Source: Umbelopsis ramanniana AG (lineage: Eukaryota; Mucoromycota; Umbelopsidomycetes; Umbelopsidales; Umbelopsidaceae). From it: a DNA stretch of 64,000 nucleotides. The stretch covers positions 310,001-374,000 of the forward strand of contig NW_026252101.1 in assembly GCF_025399195.1 (NCBI RefSeq), in the 5' to 3' direction. Every line of letters begins with the position of its first letter. Within the stretch, counting starts at the first letter, position 1. Positions 12,630 to 23,301 of this stretch are shown here, one piece after another. A program made the translations under genes and the position numbers. The notes below the pieces were generated by a model. The model did not search any database, was not told where the DNA came from, and saw only the letters and a program-made list of their open reading frames with translations.

Positions 12630-12880
12630 ATGCCTGGCACCAAGCAAAATGGTCGATCAGCAGTTCGCGTACCCCCTTTTGTGTTCCCGCCAGTTTGCTT
12701 CCTTTGTGCTAGGGAAAGGACGAACGCAATCATTTGTCCAAAGTGTGGCCAACGAAGACTGTTGCGGTGTTCAATACAGCGACAATGCTTATGCTACTAT
12801 TGTGATTACTTCAAATATATATAGATTTCTTCACGGCATCGATATCAGAAGGTCTACTCTCATGGCCTGCAACGAAATTT
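12520..12880 (+). repeat. right arm of inverted duplication carrying copy E
   Basis: Partner of the 10,230-10,610 arm in opposite orientation; contains copy E and its upstream region. The similarity includes the shared start context atagatgcctggcaccaagc. Confidence 0.65.
12630..12824 (+). CDS. Cys-rich zinc-ribbon-like mini-protein, copy E
   Basis: 64 residues from ATG with all eight family Cys in the same spacing as copy D. Differences from D cluster in the Pro-rich N-terminal third and in non-Cys positions (for example CPKCGQ for CPSCGH). The C-terminus ends in FKYI, as in D. No signal peptide, no introns needed. A TATA-like tatataatt lies about 120 bases upstream, at about 12,510. Function unknown. 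Confidence 0.55.
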   Translation: MPGTKQNGRSAVRVPPFVFPPVCFLCARERTNAIICPKCGQRRLLRCSIQRQCLCYYCDYFKYI

Positions 12881-13727
12881 TCCAAAATGTATGGACACAT
12901 TTAAAGGACCTGTTGCCGATTGTTCAAAAATATAATCATTAAATAAACCCTTTAGAGTGTCTCACCTTTATGATTGTATCTCTATCACTTTTTAGAAAAT
13001 ACATGATCGTAATCCGTAATATCTGACAGTATCAAATATTTTTTGCCACGAGCTTGCAAAATGGCACGATAATGTGATAGCTTGGATATTGATGTCTTCA
13101 ATGCCGTCCAACATCCTACCGAAGGTGCGTTCATTTATATTCCAGCTTCAATTAGTATCGTCCACCACTGAAAAATGATTTTGTTCGCAAAAATCAGCTA
13201 CCGGCACTTTAGGAGCGCGATGAAAATCGCAAGTACACCAACTAAGCAACTTTTTTTTGGGTTGGGGTCATTTTCCAACGGTTGATGAAAAACTTTTTTT
13301 TATATATACACTCACCACGCCACGCCACAAAGCCATGTCCTCTACAAACAAAATTAATTTATTAGGAAAAAAGTAATATCATATACCAAGCACTAGGTAG
13401 AATGGTTGACCAGTAGCTAACGCACTTTCGCACCAATTAGTTCACTAGCTCATTTTCAACTGACAGCAGCGAAACGAACGCAGCCGTAGCCTTGGTGCGC
13501 CAAATTCAACAGTAATAGACATGACCCTCGTTAGGAAACCTGCCAAACAGTGATGTGTCCGGTCACATTTTTTTGTTTTTTTTTAAAAAAGTGTGTCCCG
13601 CCATGCCATAAACAGATCCGGTAATTCCGTTTGGTGAAGTGCTGATGAATATATAAAACCCCTATAAAATAGATTTGACGTTTGTCTATCTATCCGCTTA
13701 TTACCAGCAAGAAAGTAATCTCATCAA
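12825..13727. other. spacer with a decayed mini-protein copy
   Basis: No intact gene. Contains the degenerate copy described at 13380-13510 and several T- and A-runs. Confidence 0.5.
13380..13510 (+). pseudogene. decayed copy of the Cys-rich mini-protein
   Basis: The stretch following aagtaatatcatataccaagca resembles the upstream and start region of the copy at 13728 (aagtaatctcatcaaatgcc). It continues with recognisable family bases (gtagaatggttgaccag, then cgaacgcag), but the ATG is gone (ATA) and in-frame stops appear. It is probably a tandem duplicate of the 13728 copy that has degenerated. Confidence 0.4.
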
Positions 13728-13928
13728 ATGCCAAGCATCAAGAAATACGAACGACCTGTAGTTCGCGTGTCTGCCCCTGCTTTCCCACCAAAATGTTTTC
13801 TGTGTTCTCGGGAGCCTACGATCACCATTGTTTGTCCAAGATGCTGTCGTCGCAAAGTATTGAAGTGTTCCGTACTGCGACAATGTATATGCTACAATGG
13901 TAACTGCGGCTATGCCAAGTATATCTAA
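13728..13928 (+). CDS. Cys-rich zinc-ribbon-like mini-protein, copy F
   Basis: 66 residues from ATG (MPSIKKYERP). Cys at 23, 26, 36, 39, 40, 47, 53, 55 and 60: the family pattern with one extra Cys (CPRCCRR) and a two-residue insertion before the last Cys (CYNGNC). It ends KYI like D and E. The sequence has diverged well beyond D/E, yet the Cys frame is intact, which supports purifying selection on the fold. Basic, no signal peptide. Function unknown. Confidence 0.5.
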   Translation: MPSIKKYERPVVRVSAPAFPPKCFLCSREPTITIVCPRCCRRKVLKCSVLRQCICYNGNCGYAKYI

Positions 13929-15176
13929 ACTTCACCCAGCTTATATCCCTAAATGAACGCTCATGATCCGTGACAAGATCTGGCCGTTGTGTTATTTACG
14001 AAAAGTTTATATAGAGGAGCAAACTACGTCAACTTTGCTGGATTTTTGTGACTTATAATGTAGCTTAATTTTTAGTGAAAGTCTGTATTTGGATTGATTA
14101 TTCAAACAATAAATTGGCTTCGTAATTCTGTTTAGCAAGGCTGCTTGTTCATAACTAGATCAACAGCTCAAAAACTAAAGGTAGGTAAATCTCGTCTGTG
14201 GAGGCAAAGATGGCGCATGAGGCAAATCGTCATTCTAATCGTAAGTTAAGCAGACAGTCCACATTACATGTGGATGTAGTGCGGGCAGGCTTGCTTTTGT
14301 TAACATTTTTAATTGCGAGCGGGCCGCCAAAAAAAATTTTCCTATATTTTGGGGGGAGGAACCCATGAAATTTTCCCAAAGGAGAAACTGCACTTTGTCC
14401 ATTACAACATACAACTTTGTCTCACAGTGAGGTCCTCAGAACAGGCATGCTTACAACAGCTACGCGCATGTTATAGTTGTGCTGTAAGAGTAAGTGATTG
14501 CCAGCTTCATCTCGTGCAAACAGAACTAATACAGTTCATGGCGTGGCCGAGGCTCACTACGTTGCATAATGGCACTTTGGTTTTGCTACCGGTTGCCACA
14601 GCTACCTCAACCCACCATGCATTGGGAACTCTCACTTTTGTTTCCTTTACCCGCGGCTTACAATTATCATCGTAGTCTATTGATACCAACTGTTGATGAG
14701 CACATTTGAAGCATGCTTAGTGATCCTTAGATTAGTGTTGAGGACATTCGTTCCATCGCCCGCAAGGTCTAAATCGGTGGTAGCACACCTGTTCGTTAGA
14801 TCGATCAAGATGAAGAAATTAGTGTCAATTCCTCGCTGAACGATGTTGCTGGTATAGATCTTCTTCGGCGGCTCTGCCTTGTCGGACCTCGACGCACTAT
14901 TTTCGATGATAGCTGTCAATCCTCACCGACGATGTCCCAGTGTCTATATGAATCTAATGGTGGGATTGTATTATTCTTATGATCGCTCTTATATAATTTG
15001 TAATGATATCATTATACAGGGCGGGTTCACACTTATATCCTGTATCGAACGTGAGTTTTGCCAGAGTAATAGATGGGCCCAGGCCACATACACTACTCAA
15101 AATTTTAATTTACTGCTTTTTTTTTCATGTCTTTATTCAGAGTTGGATGTGTATACAAGTAATCTGTCTCTTCCAT
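13929..15176. other. spacer before the proteasome gene
   Basis: No supported intact gene. Contains the frame-broken ORF pair at 14507-14919 on minus. Confidence 0.45.
14507..14919 (-). pseudogene. possible frame-broken coding remnant
   Basis: Two adjoining minus-strand frames (14919-14677, then 14689-14507) read as ordinary protein sequence and would join by a shift of frame near 14,680. No GT/AG pair of reasonable size joins them. The first includes RGIDTNFFILIDLTNR; the second KPRVKETKVRVPNAWW. I recognise no family. Either a decayed gene or chance. Confidence 0.22.
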
Positions 15177-16485
15177 TTACACGGAATCGGTATCCATGGG
15201 TGCGATATCTTCAGTCAAATGTGCATCAGCAGCCGAGGTTGCAGTGCCTTGTCCGCGTCTTGGTCTTCCGGTATCACCGATCAGATCGAGGTATCGCTTC
15301 AAATCCTCTCCTTCAATGATTTCAAATTCTCTGTCCACACCAACAATGCCTATCGACGTGTTCTCTGTTGTCAACTCACTGTCTTGTTGCAATGTGTCGC
15401 GCAAAGCTTGCAGTCCGTGCTTCACAAGATCCTCTAGCGATGCTATGATGAAACAGCGCTTAGGTCAGTACTGCACAGTTGGTGCTTCCATTCACATCGT
15501 TTGGCGTACTGTGACTTACCATCGTTAAACTCGGAGTATTTGCTTTCAAGATATGTTTTTGCGGATTGCGATCGTGCTCCAATTGACATGGCATAGTATT
15601 CAAGATTATTCCCTGATGGTGAGCATTCGTAGAGATGAGGACCAGTTTCCTACACAATGAAAGTAAATAAGTTGATTGGAACATATCTCACATAGCTTCA
15701 ATGATAAACTTACATCATATCCAATAACAAGAAGTCCAACTCCAAACGGTCTTTCACCATACATGACAGTTCTCTTCTGTGCCTCTGTCAGTGGGTAGGA
15801 ATGTTTAGATTGGTGATCGAACAGAAGGGTTAGGCACGCGGCCAATTAATCCATTTACTTACTTTCACCTATCGCTGAAACAATTCGGCCAACTGGAAGA
15901 GGTTGATCAAACAGCATTTTTGATCTCATAGCCTCTGTTCTCATGAAATTGCTTTAAAGAGGGTGCGTTAACTTCTCCGGTGCATTAAATGAGGTTATCG
16001 CCCGTTCCTTGCCACGTACCTTATATCACGAGCGTCGGACGTCAACCCGGCAATGGCAATTCCCATATGATCGTCGACCTTGATTAACTTCTTCTGGTAT
16101 GATGCAAGTTCGCCGGATGAGCGCTGTACGAGTGAAATCTTGTGGTTAGCCAAGGCAGGTACGCAATTATGAATGTTTAACAGGCATCGGTACCTTGAGC
16201 ACAAGAAGGACAGCGTAATCCTTGCTACGAAGACCAACGGCTGCTGATCCCTGTTTGACAGCTTCAAGCGCATATTCTAGCTGATGGATACGGCCTTGTG
16301 GCGACCATGTGGAAACGTCATTGTCATATTGATTGCGAAACTAAGTCATACAAAGCTTGGTTAGTGAATGTCGTTCAAAATATTCTCGGGGCGCGCTTCT
16401 TGCATCGTCCGAAAAATATTCAACATGTCCTTCGATTGAATCGTCAGAGTATTCATGTTGGAGGTCGTGCGTCCAAACTCACCAT
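15177..16485 (-). CDS. PRE5: 20S proteasome subunit alpha-6 (PSMA1/Pre5)
   Basis: Structural alpha-ring subunit of the 20S proteasome, in cytosol and nucleus. Seven exons: 16485-16483 (the ATG alone), 16340-16194, 16123-16020, 15951-15863, 15784-15714, 15649-15520, 15442-15177; 269 residues. The N-terminus [20 protein letters not shown] followed by [12 protein letters not shown] is the alpha-subunit gate/signature specific to alpha-6. [22 protein letters not shown] and [14 protein letters not shown] follow at the family positions, and the C-terminal tail is acidic. The start codon is separated from the rest by a 142-base intron (GTGAGT...TTAG). Alpha subunits have no protease active site, so none is expected. 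Confidence 0.95.
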
Positions 16486-17060
16486 TGTTTCGAAGAGAAA
16501 GTAGTTCGGTAAGTCTCTTGCACAAAGTGACGCGCAATCGAAATGTGCTTAACGTCTAGCTTGCGCGGCGAATGCTCAAAGCGGTGACGTAAAAATTTAT
16601 GTTGACTTAATTAGTTCATGAAAATTCAGGAAAATCGTGTTTGTACAGGAAAATGTATTTGCTTCACATCGGCAGCCATGACTTTCTTGGATATCTAATT
16701 GCAGTATTATGAAAAAGTTCATTTTGCTATGCTTCTGTCATGCCACTTGGTTAATCAACTATAAGGCACGCTCTTGATTCTCAAAGACTTGTGAACAGCG
16801 TACGCATGGTAGTCTTCTACAGACACAGTACAATTTTTGAGAAATTCATAGCAAATGATTTATAAATCATAAATTATCGCAGTATTACTCCAATTAGAGG
16901 CAGCGTATGTTCCTGAAGTATCTATTCCATAGGCTAAAGGTATTTACAATTTAAAGGTCTAGCGATACAAATCAATACTTCTTAGACAAGGTGAGCGTTG
17001 ACCTATTCAAGGATATACATGTTAGTAGGCTATTTCATCATGGCTGTGTCAGCCCTCAAG
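16486..17060. other. intergenic between PRE5 and ATG29
   Basis: 575 bases holding the PRE5 promoter and ATG29 3' flank (both minus). No ORF or RNA gene recognised. Confidence 0.55.
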
Positions 17061-18605
17061 TTATAAAATAAATACAAACATTTTTGATCCATTGAACTTT
17101 GACATATACGCATCTTCCAATGCTGACTGAGTGACAGACGAGTCTAGTTGATACCCTCTCTGTTAGTATGGTCGCCATGATTACCTTCTCATATCCGCTT
17201 GCTTACCTGAAACATCACTGAATGAGGAACCCACGCTGTTTGTTCCTTCGGTAGTAAACTCTTCTGCAGTAGAAAGTTGATGTGTTCTTTCATGCCTTAG
17301 TGGAGATCTAAGTTGTTGTGCAGAAGGAGGTTGTTGCTGGCGCATATCTGGAGATGTAGGCAGTGACGAACTGCTAGGCTCGTGGCGAAATGGACTTTGC
17401 TTGTCAATAACCACACTCTTCAGTAGGGACATGATACTATTCGAGTGGCCTCTGGGAGATCGTGTAGAAGATGGAAGGAACGCCGGTGCATCTTCTTCAT
17501 CAACATACAGCTCATGGAATCGCTCTTCAAAGTTGTCATTTTTATCATTATCGTTGTTGTCATAATCGTCGTTTTCTTGGCTGCTGTCGTCTTCGTCGGG
17601 TGCGAAATCTGATGCCCCGCCGCCAGTGAGTTCCTGTCTATCCCATGCATCCAATGGCAGTGATTTTTGCAACACACCAGAACCACTTGCTGACGACGTT
17701 TTGGTGCTTGCTTCATCTTCGAGCTGTGAATTTGTCATTTCATGTTCAGCCATTCTCGATCGTTTCATATTGTGAAAGGAGGACTCAAGTGGCGGTAAAG
17801 GTGAAGTCGCCTGAACCATTGGTTCGGTGTTGCTTGACTTATCTTGAGATGTTTGGCGAGTCATATACGGTCGACCTGGCGACCCAAATGATCGCGGGTG
17901 ACTGGTAGCTGAAACAGTTGACAGGTACAAAGAGTCTACTTTATATGATTAGAGGGATATCCGTTTTTGCTTGGAAAAGACAACGAGTTTGACCTATTAC
18001 CTGAGACGTTGTCTACAGTCGGAGAAGTTGCATTTACAGTTGATATAGGTCGATTCCCAATATCGGAGTGTGCTGTTGGAAATGATCAGCCCGTGTACAC
18101 TCTCTCATGCGTAGACCGTAACTTGGAAGGTAAAATACAACTTACCATGCATAGCACTAGATGGCCGACTAGCTCGTGATGATCGGCCGCTTGCACTTGC
18201 TGAGTCCGATGCTTTGCCCTTGCCCATTTCACCCATTCTTAGCTGCTGCTGAATACCTCGGAGCTGAGTTTCGTAAAGAAAGGCAGCATGTCGAATTAGA
18301 ATCTGGGTGGGCACTTCCAATTGCCTTGCTATCGAATTCCCTGTTTCAAACAGTTAAAAGATAAGGGCATGGAGGTCAATAACCAACGCCTTTGACTTAC
18401 AATCGGTGTTCTTTTGGCTAGTATATTGCCATAGCCTATGCTCCATTTCCTCTGTCCATACTATCTGTACAAGAGATTACCACTGTGATTCAAGGCTGGT
18501 TGGCAGCAACGGAGAAACACATACCAAAGGAGGTTCTTCAAAGTCTTCGGGTCTCTGAAAAGGCAACCGAACAATGACATGGTGTGGCTCTTCTTTCTGA
18601 GGCAT
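17061..18605 (-). CDS. ATG29: autophagy-related protein Atg29
   Basis: Scaffold component of the Atg17-Atg31-Atg29 complex that organises the pre-autophagosomal structure. Exons 18605-18525, 18464-18401, 18340-18146, 18072-18001, 17908-17207, 17143-17061; 398 residues. The conserved N-terminal Atg29 domain fills residues 8-75: HVIVRLPFQRPEDFEEPP, then a Trp/Glu-rich segment with LWQYTSQKNTDW and VPTQILIRHAAFLYE. The middle is Ser-rich and disordered with acidic stretches, as in other fungi, where it is phosphoregulated. The last exon encodes SSVTQSALEDAYMSKFN, the conserved Atg29 tail; it is lost if the frame is read through the intron at 17206-17144. Exon sum is in frame. Confidence 0.9.
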
Positions 18606-18899
18606 TTTGTGATGGGTTAAAGATAGAAGTGAACAAATTCAGGTGACTTCTGACAACTCTAAATCCTATTTTGCAAGCAGACACACGCACACATTGACAA
18701 TCAGAACAGACCATACGCGCAATCGCGTTTGCTACCTTTGTGACAAAATATGATATTTTTTGGGCTTTTGAAGGGGGTGTCTAACAAATTATACAACGAG
18801 CGAAAATGTACGGTAAAAATGTATTGAAGGAGAGATATGGACTCTATAGCCGCCCACAATATGATCATGTACCTCTCCATCAACATAGTACTAAATAAT

Positions 18900-20101
18900 T
18901 TAGTACTTGGTTCCGAACATGAGGATCTGGAGCTGATCGTATCTATTGAAAGGAAAATCAGTATTAGTTTGGGTTAAATGAGCCGTAATTTCCCACTCTT
19001 AACTATATACGTACCCAGAAAGGACACCAGCACCAGCGATGGCACGGAGAATGTTAGCACCAGCACCCTTGAAGAGAGACTTGTAACCCTCGTTCTTGAT
19101 GACCTCACGGAAGCAGTGGAGGGAGGAGTCATACTTGACGGCGGCACCGGAAGTCATCATCATACGACGACGGACAGTGTCAATGGGGTAGGAAGCTAAA
19201 AGAGGAAAAAAAGGTCAGCCAAGCCACTAGGAAGCACAGGGCGGTGTTTCAAAATGACGCGCAAATTTTTGCGAAAAGTAAACTTACCAAGACCAGCACC
19301 AGTGGTAACAGCCCAACCAAGAGCGAAGTTAACCAAGAAGTTATCCTTGTACTGAACGGGAAGAGCGGGCTTGAGGGAATCGTACATACCGAAGTAGAGA
19401 CCACGGTAGACGATGATACCAACACAAGAGATGTTGAAACCACGGTAGAGACCGGCAACACCATCGGAAGCGAGGGTCTTACGGTAGACATCGACGAGAC
19501 CGTTGAATTGACGCTCACCACCCTTCTTGGCAGACTTGGCATCGTTAGCAAGACGAGTACGAGCATAGTCAAGAGAGTAGACGAAGAAGAGGGAGGAGGC
19601 ACCAGCGGCACCACCGGAGGCCAAGTTACCGGCGAACCATTGCCAGTAACCATCTCTGTTCTTGTCCTTGTTGAACATGCGCTTGAACTTATCCTTGAAA
19701 GCGAAGTTCAAGGCCTGGGTAGGGAAGTAACGGATGACGTTGGCCAAGTTACCTCTCCACATGGAGTACATACCCTCATCCTTGATGGTACGGGCGAAGC
19801 AGTCGCCAATACCCTTGTAGGGGTGGGAAAGACGACCTTGCTTGATCATCTCATCCTGGTTCTGGACGAGAAGCTTGACACGCTCGATGGGAGCGGCAGC
19901 AGTCTTGGAGACAGCGGCGGAGACACCACCAGCCATGAAGTCCTAATAGAACAGAAGAAAAAAAAAATTATAATGCAGAATTAGCAAATGGTCGACATCA
20001 GAACAGAAAAGGTATAGGAATGGCTCTTAGGCCACTCTCGAGGTTATTGTATTGTCTCTACTTACCATAAGGAACTTGTTGGTCTTGTTATCGGCAGACA
20101 T
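18900..20101 (-). CDS. AAC: mitochondrial ADP/ATP carrier
   Basis: Exchanges matrix ATP for cytosolic ADP across the inner mitochondrial membrane. Exons 20101-20066, 19942-19288, 19195-19015, 18942-18900; 304 residues. Three carrier repeats are present, with the PxD/E-x2-[KR] signatures PIERVK, SLDYART and PIDTVRRR. The ADP/ATP-carrier hallmark RRRMMM is intact in the third repeat. The short N-terminal exon ([12 protein letters not shown]) matches fungal forms without a cleaved presequence. Codon use is highly biased, so abundant expression is likely. A CCAAT motif occurs on minus at about 20,190. The long antisense frames across this gene are shadows. Confidence 0.95.
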
Positions 20102-22568
20102 GTTTAATCAAGAGATGAGGAGTGGATTACTTTTCAGGCCAAAAAGAAGGAAAGAGCAAGGAGCGAGGGCCGAGTTGAATGTTTCTTATACTATTGGCCA
20201 GACCAATGAAAATTTTTATTTTCAATTTCAGGGCATCTGGGCAGGGGTCACATCTACAACGGGTATTGTAAATTCTATAAAGGCTGACAAAATTGTGTTT
20301 GTGTTCATGAAAATGTTATTTGTGCCTACTCACTTGGCCCTTGAAGGATCCGCTACTCTCCTGTTATTAAATTATCTGTTTGTATGCGCTTCAGTTGGTG
20401 CTGGGATATGGATGATTCCAATATCACAAACCCATATTGCAAATCTCTTCAAAGCGTGTCTTTCGGTCTTCATTTCCATTTGCCACCCCGCAAAAAGACT
20501 AAAGGATATTCCGACTTTTGCCGAGTTCGATGTGAAAAGGCAAGAGCCAACTATTTCATTGTTTACAAACCGACAGCAATGCGGGTGACATCTCTAATAT
20601 GTCTTCTTATACAATGGCTACATATTGCCTTTTCATCAAAAGCAATAATGTTGTAAAGGGGTTAAGCTAGAAACTTGCAATAATTTTTTTGTGTGCGTAA
20701 GAAGGTTGACTTTTTACTTTTATAGACACAACACCTATCTTCGGATCGAGTTTACAAGACGGTATTGATACGAGCTGATCTTAACACCTTGGACCAGTAA
20801 AGCATCAGGTTTTGTATATTCATCATAACACCATGAGGGCTACGCCAGGATGCATTAAAATATCCACCTTTTAATGGAAGCCTATTGATTTACATGCCAG
20901 CATGGCAGGGACCAATGAACCCCCATTTTCGATTTACACGTGATGCCCACAACTAATATCAAACAAAAACTTTGTTGTCTGTGCTCTACCTGCCTTCGAG
21001 TGTATTGTAATATTGGAATCGAATAATATGACGACTTTCATTCATCTACATAAGCTGCAGATATAAGGTAGATTTTCTACAAATTAGACTCGAATTTAGC
21101 CTATGGGCTACTTTGCGTACCCCGGTCGTCCGTAGTTTCAGCAGTTCTCCGAATTTTCAGTTATCTCGATCATGCTTTCTACAAGGGCCGTATGATCTAC
21201 TAGACTGGTGACCAGCCGTTGTGTCCTACTGATACTAAAATTACTGGCAAGCTCATAATGCTACTACTAAACTGTAGATACGAAATGAGTCTTAACGTCA
21301 ATATATTTTTCTAAAGTGAAGCGAGACAGTGGAATCATATCTCAGCTTTAAAGCTATCAAGTGCCACATATTCACTATGTTAAAACGATGATACTCAAAT
21401 ATCGCACGAGTCAATGTAAGCTGTCTACCATTGCCACAACTGCTGTGGTGAAACGTTAACCAAAGGACATCCTTACTTATGTCAAGAACGGTGATTTTGC
21501 ACAAGTTGATCTCATTTCAACAAATGCTAGTCGTACCGCAAATATATGACATAGCCATCTGGACATAAAATGGGATTGCCAATCATTTTTTCAACAGCGT
21601 GCTTGTTCCTAAGAGGTTGAAGGGACAGGGTCAATTTACATTGAACTCAGCAGGGACCAACAGAAATCCGCCAAATTAAGGTAGGAAAAATTCTTCCAAC
21701 CCTGAAACAGAAGCGATTTAACTTCAGGAACTTTCCGATACATTGGTAAGAATTGTAGCTAATGCGCGGAGAAAGTCAAAGGCGGAAAATGTGTCAACTG
21801 TTTCTGAGCATCCAAACTTTTACCACCACCATTCATAAAGTAATGAGACAAAATAGCGCTTTTCCTTAATTAACTGAATAGGTCGAGAAAACTTACCATA
21901 TAGCTGCAATTTTGGAGACTTTTATGTGAATCTGCTGTAAACCTGACAAGCTACAAAATGTTAACATGGCATTGCATTTGTGCGAAATTTTCGATACCTG
22001 TTTAATGTCGATAGATCATCCCCAGATCCTTTCTGCTCATTCAAAGTCTCTATATGACAAGTCGAGCAGTCGTAGCGTACTAGATATAAAATTATCATCT
22101 ACTATTGACATTCTTACGTCAATATAATGCGATCATTTTTCACTATCAGACTACATTCACCGCATGTAAAAATCGCACCACGTTTAATTTCGTAGTGCAG
22201 CATCGGATCTCTATCTAGGTTAAATGTCATTAGTGCACCGCGGTGATTGTCTTCCATCAAAACCGCAGCCTCGTTATTATGTTTTGATGCGCTTGCATTC
22301 TCGCCTTTCGAGTTTCAGGTTTATGACTGCTCTGGCCAGCCATAAACGAATTATGCACTTTTCACTTGAAGGTTTCTGACATAAAGCAAACTGTAAATCC
22401 CCTTATCTCTGAAACGAAAATGGTAGATCTGTTAGGGGTTGTAGCCTCGAAAAGCAATTTATGTTCCTGCAGAGTACCCAATGCTAATACTTAGTGTACA
22501 TCAAACCGTGGTCTCAAGAAGGAAAAGCCCCACACCATCAACTGGTTCGCGAACTCTCGGTGCTGGGG

Positions 22569-22886
22569 TTACACTAATGTCGCACTAGCGATCTTGTTAT
22601 TTCGCAAAGCACTGAATACCAGCACAATGATTTCTTTGACTAAGGTAATCGTTGCTTGCTGGGAAAAATAGGGTACATCAGTCAAATAGTCGTTCGAGAA
22701 GAAGATATAAAGGCTATACACATCTACCAAAATCGACTCCTTTAAGACAGTTGACAGGGGTGCGGTTACTCCTCCACATCGCAGGTTGCAGCTGACATTC
22801 GCATTGTATGCAGATCGTTCAATTAGTTTTGTGCTTAGCACCACATTGTAAAAATAGTCGTTGGTAGCTGTATTGAGCTTCTCCAT
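22569..22886 (-). CDS. small ORF, doubtful
   Basis: 105 codons from an ATG with an even amino-acid composition and a hydrophobic C-terminal third (VKEIIVLVFSALR). No family recognised and no copies in the window. It sits in the upstream region of the CotH gene on the opposite strand. Could be chance. Confidence 0.2.
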   Translation of the reverse strand: MEKLNTATNDYFYNVVLSTKLIERSAYNANVSCNLRCGGVTAPLSTVLKESILVDVYSLYIFFSNDYLTDVPYFSQQATITLVKEIIVLVFSALRNNKIASATLV

Positions 22887-23189
22887 TTGGAAATCATTTG
22901 CAAGGCGGCTGCTCTCCCTTGAACTACCAATCAGCGTCAGGCCAGCCTTCTATGTTTGTAAGTTTTGGTTTGTGTTCCAGCATGCCACTTTGTCGGGTCA
23001 TGATCAACTGCTGGCAAAAACCGAAGGTGAGCCTCAAGAAGACAATAATAGAACAGCGGAGACGGTAAGTTGTACAGCATCAGCGAAGAATAATCAGAAG
23101 CATGCAATTTGTAGCCACCACCCACAAAATTTTTTTTTCTTTTCGGACACAAATCACGAATGTTTTCCTGTCTTCACGGGAGAGGGGTT

Positions 23190-23195
23190 TATAAA
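23190..23195 (+). promoter_or_regulatory. TATA-like box of the CotH gene
   Basis: TATAAA in ggtttataaatcc, 107 bases before the ATG at 23302. Position fits a fungal promoter; no experimental basis. Confidence 0.4.
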
Positions 23196-23301
23196 TCCAT
23201 GCCATCGTATGTCCATGAAAAAATCACACAAACCTCTTCCGCTTGTCCCTTCTTCCACTTTCCTTCATCCCTTTCCACTCATTTCTAATTGCTAACGTGC
23301 A

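Larger units (their letters stand above)
20102..23301. other. intergenic, mostly empty
   Basis: 3.2 kb between the ADP/ATP carrier and CotH. Only one weak ORF is worth noting (22569-22886, minus). No repeats of the Cys-rich family and no tRNA were seen. Confidence 0.5.

Noticed and set aside
14313-14675. 120-codon plus ORF
   Set aside because: Overlaps the better minus-strand coding-like segment and starts without ATG.
19244-19984. 246-codon plus-strand frame over the ADP/ATP carrier
   Set aside because: Antisense shadow caused by the strong codon bias of the carrier gene; Thr/Gly/Glu-rich composition and no family.
20052-20588. 178-codon plus ORF upstream of the ADP/ATP carrier
   Set aside because: Begins inside the carrier gene on the other strand and covers its promoter; composition is not protein-like.
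22861-23295. 144-codon plus ORF just before CotH
   Set aside because: Overlaps the CotH promoter and TATA-like box; low-complexity F/H-rich segments and no homology recognised.
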